Assembly: GCA_937935075.1 (NCBI GenBank)
Contig: CALGYB010000020.1
Span: 1 to 63,425, forward strand
Length of the DNA: 63,425 nucleotides
Direction of reading: 5' to 3'
Source of the DNA: an uncultured Roseiflexus sp.
GTDB lineage: Bacteria > Chloroflexota > Chloroflexia > Chloroflexales > Roseiflexaceae
In this document: piece by piece, positions 50,868 through 58,223 of the stretch
How the letters are laid out: each line of letters starts with the position of its first letter
Numbering within the stretch: position 1 is the stretch's first letter
Made by a program: the position numbers and the translations under genes
Notes under the pieces: model-generated
Told to the model about the DNA's origin: nothing
Seen by the model: only the letters and a program-made list of their open reading frames with translations
Database searches by the model: none

Positions 50868-51377
50868 TTGGATATTCGTGGAATCATTACCAATCTCGCG
50901 CCGGTCGTGTCGGTGCTGGCGTGGATGTTGCTTGCCTACCTGATCCTGCTCTGGGCTGCGTCAGTGCTGTGGACGTACCGTGATATTCATAGCCGGAGCG
51001 AGGATGTGGCGGTGCAGGTGCTGGCGGTCGTCCTGGCGCTGGTGCTGCCGTTCGGCGGCGTGGTGTTGCACCTGATCTTGCGCCCGCGCCAGACGCTGGC
51101 GCAAAAATACGAACGAATGCTCGAAGAAGAGTATCTGCGCCGCAGTCTCGAAGACCCTCATGTCTGCCCGACGTGTCAGCGATCCGTTGAGCCGGATTTT
51201 GTTCTCTGCCCCCATTGCCAGACGGCGCTGCGCCGCCGCTGCACTGCGTGCAACCGCGTGATCGATCTTGCCTGGAGCGTCTGCCCCTACTGCGGCGATG
51301 ATGGCGCCAGCTCGTTGCAACGCCCCAGTTATCGTCAGCGCGTCGAAACCGAGCATATGCAGGTGTATGAGCGATAA
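50868..51377 (+). CDS. Membrane-anchored zinc-ribbon protein
   Basis: This 169-aa protein starts at TTG 50868 with AGGAG 8 nt upstream. Two hydrophobic segments (about 12-33 and 48-68) are followed by a charged stretch. Zinc ribbons end the protein: CPTCQRSVEPDFVLCPHC, then CTACNRVIDLAWSVCPYC, two CxxC-x(n)-CxxC knuckles of the double-zinc-ribbon type. Function is unknown; it may be a membrane scaffold. It overlaps the next gene by 11 bp, so both are co-translated. Confidence 0.8.
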   Translation: MDIRGIITNLAPVVSVLAWMLLAYLILLWAASVLWTYRDIHSRSEDVAVQVLAVVLALVLPFGGVVLHLILRPRQTLAQKYERMLEEEYLRRSLEDPHVCPTCQRSVEPDFVLCPHCQTALRRRCTACNRVIDLAWSVCPYCGDDGASSLQRPSYRQRVETEHMQVYER

Positions 51378-52167
51378 CACACTGCAGAACGATCATCGTC
51401 TGCGCACAGGCGCGCTGTATGTCGCGCTGATGCTGGTGGCGCTGGCGCTTCTGGCTGCGTGCGGTCCTGAAGCGCCGCAAACGACCGATCCGCCCGCCGC
51501 TGCGACCCGTCAGGCGATTGTTGCTCTTCCTACCGCAACGCGCCCAGCCGACAGTGAGCGCCCGCGTCCATCAGGCGTCACGCCGGTTCCCACCTCAACC
51601 GATGTTCCTGAGCCTGCTCCGAATCCCGGCGACGATCCGCGCACACAGGGCGATCCCGACGCGCCGATCGTCGTGGTGGAGTTCAGTGATTTCCAGTGCC
51701 CTTTCTGCGCCGCGTTCTCGCGCGAAGTCCGACCGCTTATCGAGGAGCGGTATGTCAGTACCGGCAAGGTGCGCTTTGTTTACCGTGATTTTCCGCTTAT
51801 GAGCATCCATCCGGGGGCGTTGCTCGCGGCGCATATTGCCAATTGCGCCGGTGAACAGGGCGTGTTCTGGCAGATGCACAACCGGATTTTTGCCGGCATG
51901 GAGCGGCGCGAGTGGTCATCGGGCGATGCCGGTGATTTTCGCACCTTCCTGAAGTACGCTGAAGAGTTGAATATCAACGCGGCTCAGGTGCAGCAGTGTG
52001 TCGAGAGTAACCGCTATGGTCCACGTATCGAAGCCGACATTCGTGAAGCGCAGCAGGCGGGTGTTCGCAGCACGCCGACGTTCCTCATCAATGACCAGGT
52101 GCTGGTCGGCGCCCAGCCCTTCGAGGTTTGGGAACGGATCTTCGAGACCATTCTCAACAGTCAATGA
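51367..52167 (+). CDS. DsbA-like thioredoxin-fold lipoprotein
   Basis: This 266-aa protein starts at ATG 51367. The N-terminal lipoprotein signal has lipobox LLAAC (Cys32), followed by a Thr/Pro/Ala-rich linker. The catalytic domain (about 95-265) has FSDFQCPFCAAFSREV with a CPFC redox pair, and the cis-Pro loop RSTPTFLINDQVLVGAQPF. It resembles DsbA/BdbD-type disulfide oxidoreductases of Gram-positive bacteria, acting outside the membrane on secreted proteins. A partner DsbB/VKOR is not in the window. Its stop overlaps the next start (ATGA). Confidence 0.92.
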   Translation: MSDNTLQNDHRLRTGALYVALMLVALALLAACGPEAPQTTDPPAAATRQAIVALPTATRPADSERPRPSGVTPVPTSTDVPEPAPNPGDDPRTQGDPDAPIVVVEFSDFQCPFCAAFSREVRPLIEERYVSTGKVRFVYRDFPLMSIHPGALLAAHIANCAGEQGVFWQMHNRIFAGMERREWSSGDAGDFRTFLKYAEELNINAAQVQQCVESNRYGPRIEADIREAQQAGVRSTPTFLINDQVLVGAQPFEVWERIFETILNSQ

Positions 52168-53138
52168 CCATGAGTCCTTCGATTACCGATGTTCCTGGCG
52201 TCCTGGCAGGGCACGCGCAGGATGACGAAGCGTTGACCGGGTGTACGGTCATTCTCACGCCCGAAGGGGCGATTGGGGCGGTGGATGTGCGGGGTGGCGC
52301 GCCGGGGACGCGCGAGACCGATCTGCTCTCGCCGGTTGCAACGGTCAACACGGTTCACGCGGTGGCGCTGTGTGGCGGGAGTGCGTTTGGTCTCGTGGCA
52401 GCCGCCGGTGTGATGCAGTGGCTCGCCGAACGCGGTATTGGCTTCCCGACCGGGATTCGCCCTGTGCCGATTGTGCCGGCCGCCGTGATTTTCGACCTTG
52501 CCATTGGTCGTGCGGACCGTTTTGCCGACGCTGCGATGGGATATGCGGCGTGTGAGGCGGCGGGCGCCACGGTTGGTGAAGGATGCGTCGGCGTGGGTCT
52601 TGGCGCAACGGTGGGGAAAATCCGCGGTATGCAGCACGCGATGAAATCCGGCATCGGTATGTGGAGCGAACGCCTGGCGGACGGAACGACCGTCGGTGCG
52701 CTGGCGGTCTGCAACGCCTTTGGTGATGTGTATGATGAGCGCAACGGTCGTTTGCTGGCAGGGGCGCGGGCGGACGATGGATCGCTCGCCGATACGATGG
52801 CGCTGTTGCGCGGCGCAGGTTCGGCGTCGCCATGGTCGGCGTCTGCGGAAGGGCAGAATACAACCCTGGCAGTGGTGGCGACCGACGCGCGCCTGACGAA
52901 AGCGGAAGCGACGAAGGTGGCGCAGATGGCGCAGGACGCGCTGGCACGAACGATCCGGCCGGTGCATACGCCATTCGATGGCGATACCGTCTTTGTGCTC
53001 GCAACCGGACGACGCGCGTCGCCGGGGGTGCTGCTGCTCGGCGCTATCGCCGCTGATGTGCTGGCGCGCGCCATCGAGCGGAGCGTAACGCAGGCGTGGT
53101 CGCTTGGCGGTGTGCCTGGGATGAGGCGAGAGGGGTGA
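52164..53138 (+). CDS. P1 family (DmpA/S58) peptidase, N-terminal nucleophile type
   Basis: This 324-aa protein starts at the ATG overlapping the previous stop. GVLAGHAQDDEALTGCTVIL, GGSAFGL and TVGEGCVGVGLGATVGK fit the DmpA/P1 peptidase fold. The expected self-cleavage region is DGTTVGALAVCNAFGDV: in this family the residue following Gly becomes the nucleophile, here Thr-Thr, as in nylon hydrolase NylC. It would be an aminopeptidase or amide hydrolase of the cytosol. The last codons (MRREG) are read from the heptamer array that starts here. Confidence 0.88.
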   Translation: MTMSPSITDVPGVLAGHAQDDEALTGCTVILTPEGAIGAVDVRGGAPGTRETDLLSPVATVNTVHAVALCGGSAFGLVAAAGVMQWLAERGIGFPTGIRPVPIVPAAVIFDLAIGRADRFADAAMGYAACEAAGATVGEGCVGVGLGATVGKIRGMQHAMKSGIGMWSERLADGTTVGALAVCNAFGDVYDERNGRLLAGARADDGSLADTMALLRGAGSASPWSASAEGQNTTLAVVATDARLTKAEATKVAQMAQDALARTIRPVHTPFDGDTVFVLATGRRASPGVLLLGAIAADVLARAIERSVTQAWSLGGVPGMRREG

Positions 53139-53515
53139 GGGGTGAGGCGAGAGGGGTGAGGGGTGAGGCGAGAGGCGAGAGGCGAGAGGCGAGAGGCGGG
53201 AGGGATGAGGCGAGAGGCGGGAGGGATGAGGCGAGAGGCGAGAGGCGAGAGGGATGAGGCGAGAGGCGAGAGGCGGGAGGCGGGAGGTGGGAGGCGAGAG
53301 GCGAGAGGGATGAGGCGAGAGGCGAGAGGGATGAGGCGAGAGGCGAGAGGAGCGAAAGGGTTGAAGGTGGGCAGTGGGCAGTGGGCAATGGGCAGGCGTC
53401 CTGGCCCTGACTCCTAACTCCTAACCCCTAACTCCAGGAAGCCCGCGCAGGCGGGCTTTGCAGCCGTAGCCCGCGGCTTTAGCCGCCGGGCGGACGGGGG
53501 CGCTCATGCCAACTG
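53131..53515 (+). repeat. Heptanucleotide array followed by R1-type repeat
   Basis: About 30 units of the GCGAGAG type, with GGGATGA variants, run from 53131 to about 53355 and begin at the stop codon of the P1 peptidase. Then CTCCTAACTCCTAACCCC (another 7-bp unit, about 53412-53436) and the R1 module CGTAGCCCGCGGCTTTAGCC (53440-53515) follow. No gene is present. Confidence 0.88.
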
Positions 53516-53588
53516 CGGTCCACGACACGCCTGCCGGGGCGCGTTGACTGGTGCGCCTTGCGAACCGAACCCTCGAACATTTTGTCTG

Positions 53589-53667
53589 ACTGACCGCAAT
53601 TTAGTATCAGTTCTGGGTTCTCGGTTCTCGGTTCTCAGTTCTCAGTTCTCGGTTCTCAGTTCTCGAA
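53589..53667 (+). repeat. Conserved 25-bp tag and GTTCTCA heptamer array
   Basis: CTGACCGCAATTTAGTATCA (53589-53608) copies the sequence at 16477-16496 with one change. It is followed by about eight GTTCTCG/GTTCTCA units, which run up to the start codon of the next gene. Positions 53516-53588 show nothing recognisable. Confidence 0.75.
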
Positions 53668-53671
53668 AAGA

Positions 53672-54538
53672 ATGCACAACGCCATCACCATCGGCATCAT
53701 TGGGGCAGGGCGCGCAGGAGGCGCGCTGGCAGCAGCATTCGCCGCCGCCGGGTATCGCGTCGTGGCGCTCTCCAGTCGAGCGTCAGACGGCGCGCGCGCG
53801 CTGGCGCAACGAATCGGCGCGACAGCAGTTGATGCGCCGGTCCATGTCGCGCGCGCAGCCAGCCTGGTGTTTCTGGCGACGCCTGATGCTGCCATCACTC
53901 CGGTGTGTCGTGCCATTGCCGAAATGGACGGGTGGCGCGCCGGGCAGTATGCCGTACATTGCAGCGGCGCCCTGGGGCGCGAAGCGCTCGTAGACGCTGC
54001 CGAAGCCGGTGTGTTGACCGGAGGATTTCACCCGTTGCAAACGCTCGCAGGTCCAGAGACAGCAGCGCGGTTGCGAGGTTCATACGTTGCCATTGATGCC
54101 GATCCGCCGCTCGCAGCAGTCCTACGTGCGCTGGCGCGCGCAATCGGCGCGATCCCGTTCGATCTCGACGCGCGGCATCGCGCCCTATACCATGCTGCGG
54201 CGGTTATGGTCGCCAACTACACGGTTGCTCTGTACGCCTGCGGCATGCAACTGCTCGAACATCTCGGCTTGCCCGATGAGGTACAGGCGCGCGCACTGTT
54301 GCCATTGTTGCGTGGCGCCGTTGAAAGTCTGGAGCGTGCAGCGCCGGCAGAGGCGCTGACCGGACCGATTGCGCGCGGCGATGATGTCACGGTTGAACGG
54401 CACATTGCTGCACTCGAAGCGCAGGCGCCGCAGTTGTTGCCGATCTATCGCGAGTTGGGGCGGGTGGCGTTGTCGCTGGCGCGCACCATTCCTGAACATC
54501 GCAAGCAGGCGCTGACAGCGTTGCTCGATGATTGTTGA
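53672..54538 (+). CDS. Rossmann-fold oxidoreductase with DUF2520 domain
   Basis: This 288-aa protein starts with ITIGIIGAGRAGGALAAAFA, a dinucleotide-binding GxGxxG motif, and continues with the NADP-type loop VVALSSRA. The SGALGREALV segment and HPLQTL resemble pyrroline-5-carboxylate reductase/ketopantoate reductase-like folds. The C-terminal helical DUF2520 part (about 160-280) has FDLDARHRALYHAAAVMVANYTVALYACG, the typical signature. Substrate is unknown. The start lacks a good ribosome site because of the repeat just upstream. Its stop TGA begins the next heptamer array. Confidence 0.85.
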   Translation: MHNAITIGIIGAGRAGGALAAAFAAAGYRVVALSSRASDGARALAQRIGATAVDAPVHVARAASLVFLATPDAAITPVCRAIAEMDGWRAGQYAVHCSGALGREALVDAAEAGVLTGGFHPLQTLAGPETAARLRGSYVAIDADPPLAAVLRALARAIGAIPFDLDARHRALYHAAAVMVANYTVALYACGMQLLEHLGLPDEVQARALLPLLRGAVESLERAAPAEALTGPIARGDDVTVERHIAALEAQAPQLLPIYRELGRVALSLARTIPEHRKQALTALLDDC

Positions 54539-54690
54539 GGCGAGAGGCGAGAGGCGAGAGGCGAGGGGCAAGAGGCGAGAGGCAAGAGGCGAGAGGCGAG
54601 AGGCGAGGGGCGAGAGGCAAGAGGCGAGAGGCGAGGGGCGAGGGGCGAGGGGCAAGAGGCGAGAGGCGAGAGGCGAGAGGTGAGCAGGTG
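54536..54690 (+). repeat. Heptanucleotide tandem array (GCGAGAG)
   Basis: About 20 units of GCGAGAG, GCGAGGG and GCAAGAG start inside the TGAGGCGAG that contains the stop codon of the preceding gene. Confidence 0.9.
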
Positions 54691-54733
54691 AAAGGTGGAA
54701 AGGCTGAAAGTGGCAGGTGTGTGCTCTTATTGA

Positions 54734-54918
54734 CAGGAGTTACGCGGTCACCTCGCGGACGAGCCGCGGGACGGCTCTTTTTGCCTTCGGCAGAGCGGTA
54801 CTTGTCTTCTTTTGTGGTGCAGTGCGGCGAAGCCGCCGCACCGCACCACCTTGATCGGGAGCGTCCCGCTGCCGCAGGCTCTGGCGAAGCCAGAAAACGC
54901 GCCACCGCGTAACTCGTG
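54734..54918 (+). mobile_element. MITE-like element, family M1 (185 bp, best copy)
   Basis: Ends CAGGAGTTACGCGGT (54734-54748) and ACCGCGTAACTCGTG (54904-54918) are 15-bp inverted repeats with one mismatch. They are flanked by identical 7-bp duplications TTATTGA (54727-54733 and 54919-54925). The centre is a long imperfect palindrome (about 54817-54853). There is no transposase. Positions 54919-55077 hold only a 'ctttgtgtctttgtgtgag' simple repeat and GGTTCTCAGTTCTC text. Confidence 0.87.
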
Positions 54919-55077
54919 TTATTGATACTTCAAAATCCTTAAAGAGGAGCCATTATCAACTGAGCCTGAGCGCTAAGTCTTTGCGCCTTTGTGTCTTTGT
55001 GTGAGTTATCTGGAAGACATTGCACTTAGCCCCCGTCCCGGTTCTCAGTTCTCCAGTTCTTAGTCCGATGAACGTCC

Positions 55078-55662
55078 GTGGCGGCAGTTAATCGTCCATT
55101 GCTTATTGCCATGAAAGGTCACCCCGGGTCCGGCAAAAGCGCGGTTGCGCGCGGTCTCAGCCGGCGTCTTGGCATCCCGCTGATCGACAAAGATGACATC
55201 AAGGATGTCCTGGACGGTCATGTAGACGATGCCGGCGGGCTGGCATACATCGCTATGTTTAATGTGGCGCGACGGCAGTTGCTCCAGAACCTGAGCGTCA
55301 TCTGTGACAGCCCGCTGAGCGAAGTCGGCGGCTACACTACCGCGTGTGTCGTTGCCCACGACACCGGTGCGCGCCTGCTCGTGATCGAATGCGTCTGTTC
55401 GTCAGAAGAGGAATGGCGGCGTCGGATCGAACAACGCGCCGCGTTGCGCCTGCCGTCGCATCATGTGACAACGTGGGAACACTTGCAGAACCACCTGCGC
55501 CGGCGGGCTGACACCTCGAACTATGCCATTCACGAGCCGCATCTGACGGTCGATACATTTGCGCCGCTCGAAGATGTGTTGCACACGATTTTGGCGTGGA
55601 TCGAAACGCTGGGGACTACTCCGACGTCTGCCGGTGCGCATCGAGAAAATCCTGCAAGATGA
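55078..55662 (+). CDS. P-loop kinase/AAA-type ATP-binding protein
   Basis: This 194-aa protein starts at GTG 55078. The P-loop IAMKGHPGSGKSAVARGLSR is near the N-terminus, followed by LIDKDDIKDVLDG (a nucleotide-kinase-like Asp pair), VICDSPLSEVGGY, and the Arg-rich lid EEEWRRRIEQRAALRLPSHH. It looks like the adenylylsulfate kinase/zeta-toxin/2-phosphoglycerate-type small P-loop kinases; the substrate cannot be named. Its last 47 bp overlap ruvX, which runs the opposite way. Confidence 0.8.
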   Translation: MAAVNRPLLIAMKGHPGSGKSAVARGLSRRLGIPLIDKDDIKDVLDGHVDDAGGLAYIAMFNVARRQLLQNLSVICDSPLSEVGGYTTACVVAHDTGARLLVIECVCSSEEEWRRRIEQRAALRLPSHHVTTWEHLQNHLRRRADTSNYAIHEPHLTVDTFAPLEDVLHTILAWIETLGTTPTSAGAHRENPAR

Positions 55663-56056
55663 TCGATGCTGCCACTTCATCGATGCGCGCCTTGCGCTGT
55701 TCGGGTTTGAGTTTCAGGTCGATCATCATGCGCTCGGCTGCCACGGTCGTCAGCCGTTCATCGACGAAGTAGAGCGGGATCTCGATCACCTGGCGCAGTT
55801 CGTCAACGAATTGCTGCACCAGTGTCGCCTGCGGTCCAATATCGCCGCTCATCGTCAACGGCAACCCGACGACCAGAGCAGTCACTTCATGGTCACGAAT
55901 GAGGGTGACAATCCGTTTCAGCGCCGTTGCGCGCGGTTCGGCGCGAATGGTCGTCAACGGTGTCGCCAAAGCGCGAGTCGGGTCGCTCAATGCCACGCCA
56001 ATGCGCCGCTCACCGACATCGAGCGCCATGACCCGTCCAGGTTCATTAGGCGACAC
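55616..56056 (-). CDS. ruvX: Holliday junction resolvase-like protein RuvX (YqgF)
   Basis: This 146-aa RNase H-fold protein contains RVMALDVGERRIGVALSD with the catalytic Asp, VVGLPLTMSGDIGPQ, and YFVDERLTTVAAERMM. YqgF acts in 16S rRNA maturation in E. coli and has Holliday-junction nuclease activity in some bacteria. Full length for the family. An AAGGAGGAGC site precedes the ATG. It converges with, and overlaps, the kinase gene by 47 bp; alaS and the baseplate-like gene lie upstream on the same strand. Confidence 0.93.
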   Translation of the reverse strand: MSPNEPGRVMALDVGERRIGVALSDPTRALATPLTTIRAEPRATALKRIVTLIRDHEVTALVVGLPLTMSGDIGPQATLVQQFVDELRQVIEIPLYFVDERLTTVAAERMMIDLKLKPEQRKARIDEVAASIILQDFLDAHRQTSE

Positions 56057-56199
56057 AACGCTCCTCCTTCCGGGGAATCTCTCGTATCATACCATCGACA
56101 TTGGAACCGCACCGGCGGTTGGTGTTGGCTAAGCCCGTCGAAGCCAATGTCTGGCTTGGCGCTCAATGCCGCCTGACCACAGATCCGCAGACCGGGCGA

Positions 56200-58206
56200 T
56201 TACGACGTGACGCTGGCAGGTCGCACATCGATCAAGAAGCCGAACCCCGGTAATGTCTGAACGGCAGGGAGGCTATAGTCGCCGATCAATCCCTGTTGTG
56301 CAAACTGCTGGAGGATGGTTTCCGCATCGCTGCGTGAGGCGCCGACCAGCGCTTGTTTGATCTGGTCGAGCGTGTCTGCGGTAATCATTCCGTACTCGGT
56401 GCAGGTCACAGCGCCGTTGATCGTCAGTTTCGCGCCATCCCAGCGCCATCCGGCGACATCGAACCCGATACGTTCATCAGGGTTGCAGAGGGTGTTGCGT
56501 TGCAAGAAATGCTGTGGCACGACCAGTTCGAGTTGCCGGCTGACCAGACGATCGCGGGGGGTGGCCAGGGCGCTGAAGCGAGTGCTGACCGTCAGGCGGA
56601 AGACTGGATTGGCAGGATCGACCGGTTGACCGATAGGCGGTTCGATCAGCGGCGGATCATACGCTTCTGGTTGAGCCAGGTCGATGGAACTGGGGAAGAT
56701 TGTCGTCGGATCGATGGCCAGGATATTCTGGTCAATCTGGCGGGCAAGTTGTTGCATCCCGGTGTTGTACAGACCGGTCAGCGCCTCGCCGAGCACCCGT
56801 TGCACATCGGCTTCGGTGACGATGCGCTGCATCTGCTCGTTGCCGCCGCCAATCGCGTCGTGCCGGATGAGGAGATTCCCGCGATCACTGATGATCGGCT
56901 GCATCCCGGGAATGAGCAGTTGATTGAGCGCATTGGCTTCGACATTGGAGGCGCTGCCGGGCGAACGCGCGACGACATTGACAACGATTTCGCCATACGT
57001 CGTGCTGCGACCGCGGTCGCTCACCGTGGTAACGGCGGGAGGCACGGTGACCGGTCCTTCAATCGCAAAGCGCACCTCGGCGCCGTTGGGGTTGATCCCG
57101 AGCAGTTCTGTTTCTTCGGGGAGCGGAAAGGGCTGTTCGATAACGTTGATGATCCGCACCTGACCGGTTGCGCGACCGACCGGCGTCAGCGTCTCGCTGG
57201 TCACCTGCCCCTGAACTGTGAAGGTGGCGTCCGCCTGCACAACCGCCGCCTGGATCGACGATGGATTGACGCCGGGGTCGGCAGTCGTAATCGGGATGAC
57301 TTCATCGCGGAAGGGTTGGTTGCGACTCTGCATCACCGGTGGTCCCACGATAACCGACACCCGATTCGCCTGGTACCAGCCGAAGGCAATCAGCAACGCA
57401 ACAACCAGGACCGCAATAGCGACGCCGATGATCATCGTCCGGTCGCCGGCGCGCGCAGGGGTTGCTGAGCGACGCGCGCTGCTCCTGGGGGGCGCCGCCG
57501 TGGCGCGGCGCTGAGTGGCGGCGCGGCGTGGTGCGGCGTTACTCTGTCGCCCGGTTGCGTGGATGGCGGCGCGGCGTTCTTCTTCCGGGCTGAGGCGGAT
57601 GTCAGCGGCGCTCACCCGGCCGGAAGGAGCGGCGCCTGGCAGGGGCGCCGTCTTCTCTGCTGAAGACGGTGCAACCGCAGCAACCGCCTCGGAGAAGTTG
57701 TCGAGCGATTTTGCAAAGGCTGCATCCGCCGCCGATAGTTCGGCATACTGATCCTGCGACGGAACCTGATCCAGGGCGCGGAGAAACTCAGCATCACGCT
57801 CATTGATCGTGGGGCGCGCAGGCGGAGGCGCGGCAGGCGCCGTTGCGGTCGGTCGTGGCGGCAATGTGTCGCCGACCTCCATGGTTTCCAGACCGCTGGC
57901 GCGCGCCGCTTCGAGCACGTCCGCGTCGGGGCTGATAACCATCACGCTGATGCCATCGCGTTGCAAGATCAACCGCAGCGCAGTAAAACTGCGCCGTCCC
58001 TGGAGCGCCGGGACGCCTTCGGGAACCAGCAACTGAACGCTGCTGGCGCGCGCAGCGCGCACCCGTTCCAGAATGCCGTCAAGCGTATCGGCGGGAACAA
58101 CCGGCACAACCGCCGATGCGGGGTTGGAGGCCAGAATGGCGCTGAGCACCGCCGTGATCCCTGTCGGTTGAAGTTTCGAGATATGTGGTGAAGTATCGTC
58201 CGACAT
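56200..58206 (-). CDS. Baseplate J-like domain protein with membrane anchor
   Basis: This 668-aa protein has a soluble Rossmann-like N-terminal part (about 15-115), a Pro/Ala/Arg-rich linker, and one membrane helix (about 258-277: MIIGVAIAVLVVALLIAFGW). The external part contains the baseplate-J/gp47-like region: SDRGRSTTYGEIVVNVVARS and GSASNVEANALNQLLIPGM, followed by two similar beta-rich blocks. Chloroflexota genomes carry many such proteins, so it need not be phage-derived; no other phage gene is nearby. It lies 17 bp after alaS on the same strand. Confidence 0.72.
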   Translation of the reverse strand: MSDDTSPHISKLQPTGITAVLSAILASNPASAVVPVVPADTLDGILERVRAARASSVQLLVPEGVPALQGRRSFTALRLILQRDGISVMVISPDADVLEAARASGLETMEVGDTLPPRPTATAPAAPPPARPTINERDAEFLRALDQVPSQDQYAELSAADAAFAKSLDNFSEAVAAVAPSSAEKTAPLPGAAPSGRVSAADIRLSPEEERRAAIHATGRQSNAAPRRAATQRRATAAPPRSSARRSATPARAGDRTMIIGVAIAVLVVALLIAFGWYQANRVSVIVGPPVMQSRNQPFRDEVIPITTADPGVNPSSIQAAVVQADATFTVQGQVTSETLTPVGRATGQVRIINVIEQPFPLPEETELLGINPNGAEVRFAIEGPVTVPPAVTTVSDRGRSTTYGEIVVNVVARSPGSASNVEANALNQLLIPGMQPIISDRGNLLIRHDAIGGGNEQMQRIVTEADVQRVLGEALTGLYNTGMQQLARQIDQNILAIDPTTIFPSSIDLAQPEAYDPPLIEPPIGQPVDPANPVFRLTVSTRFSALATPRDRLVSRQLELVVPQHFLQRNTLCNPDERIGFDVAGWRWDGAKLTINGAVTCTEYGMITADTLDQIKQALVGASRSDAETILQQFAQQGLIGDYSLPAVQTLPGFGFLIDVRPASVTS

Positions 58207-58223
58207 GTCGGATCTCCCTGGGT

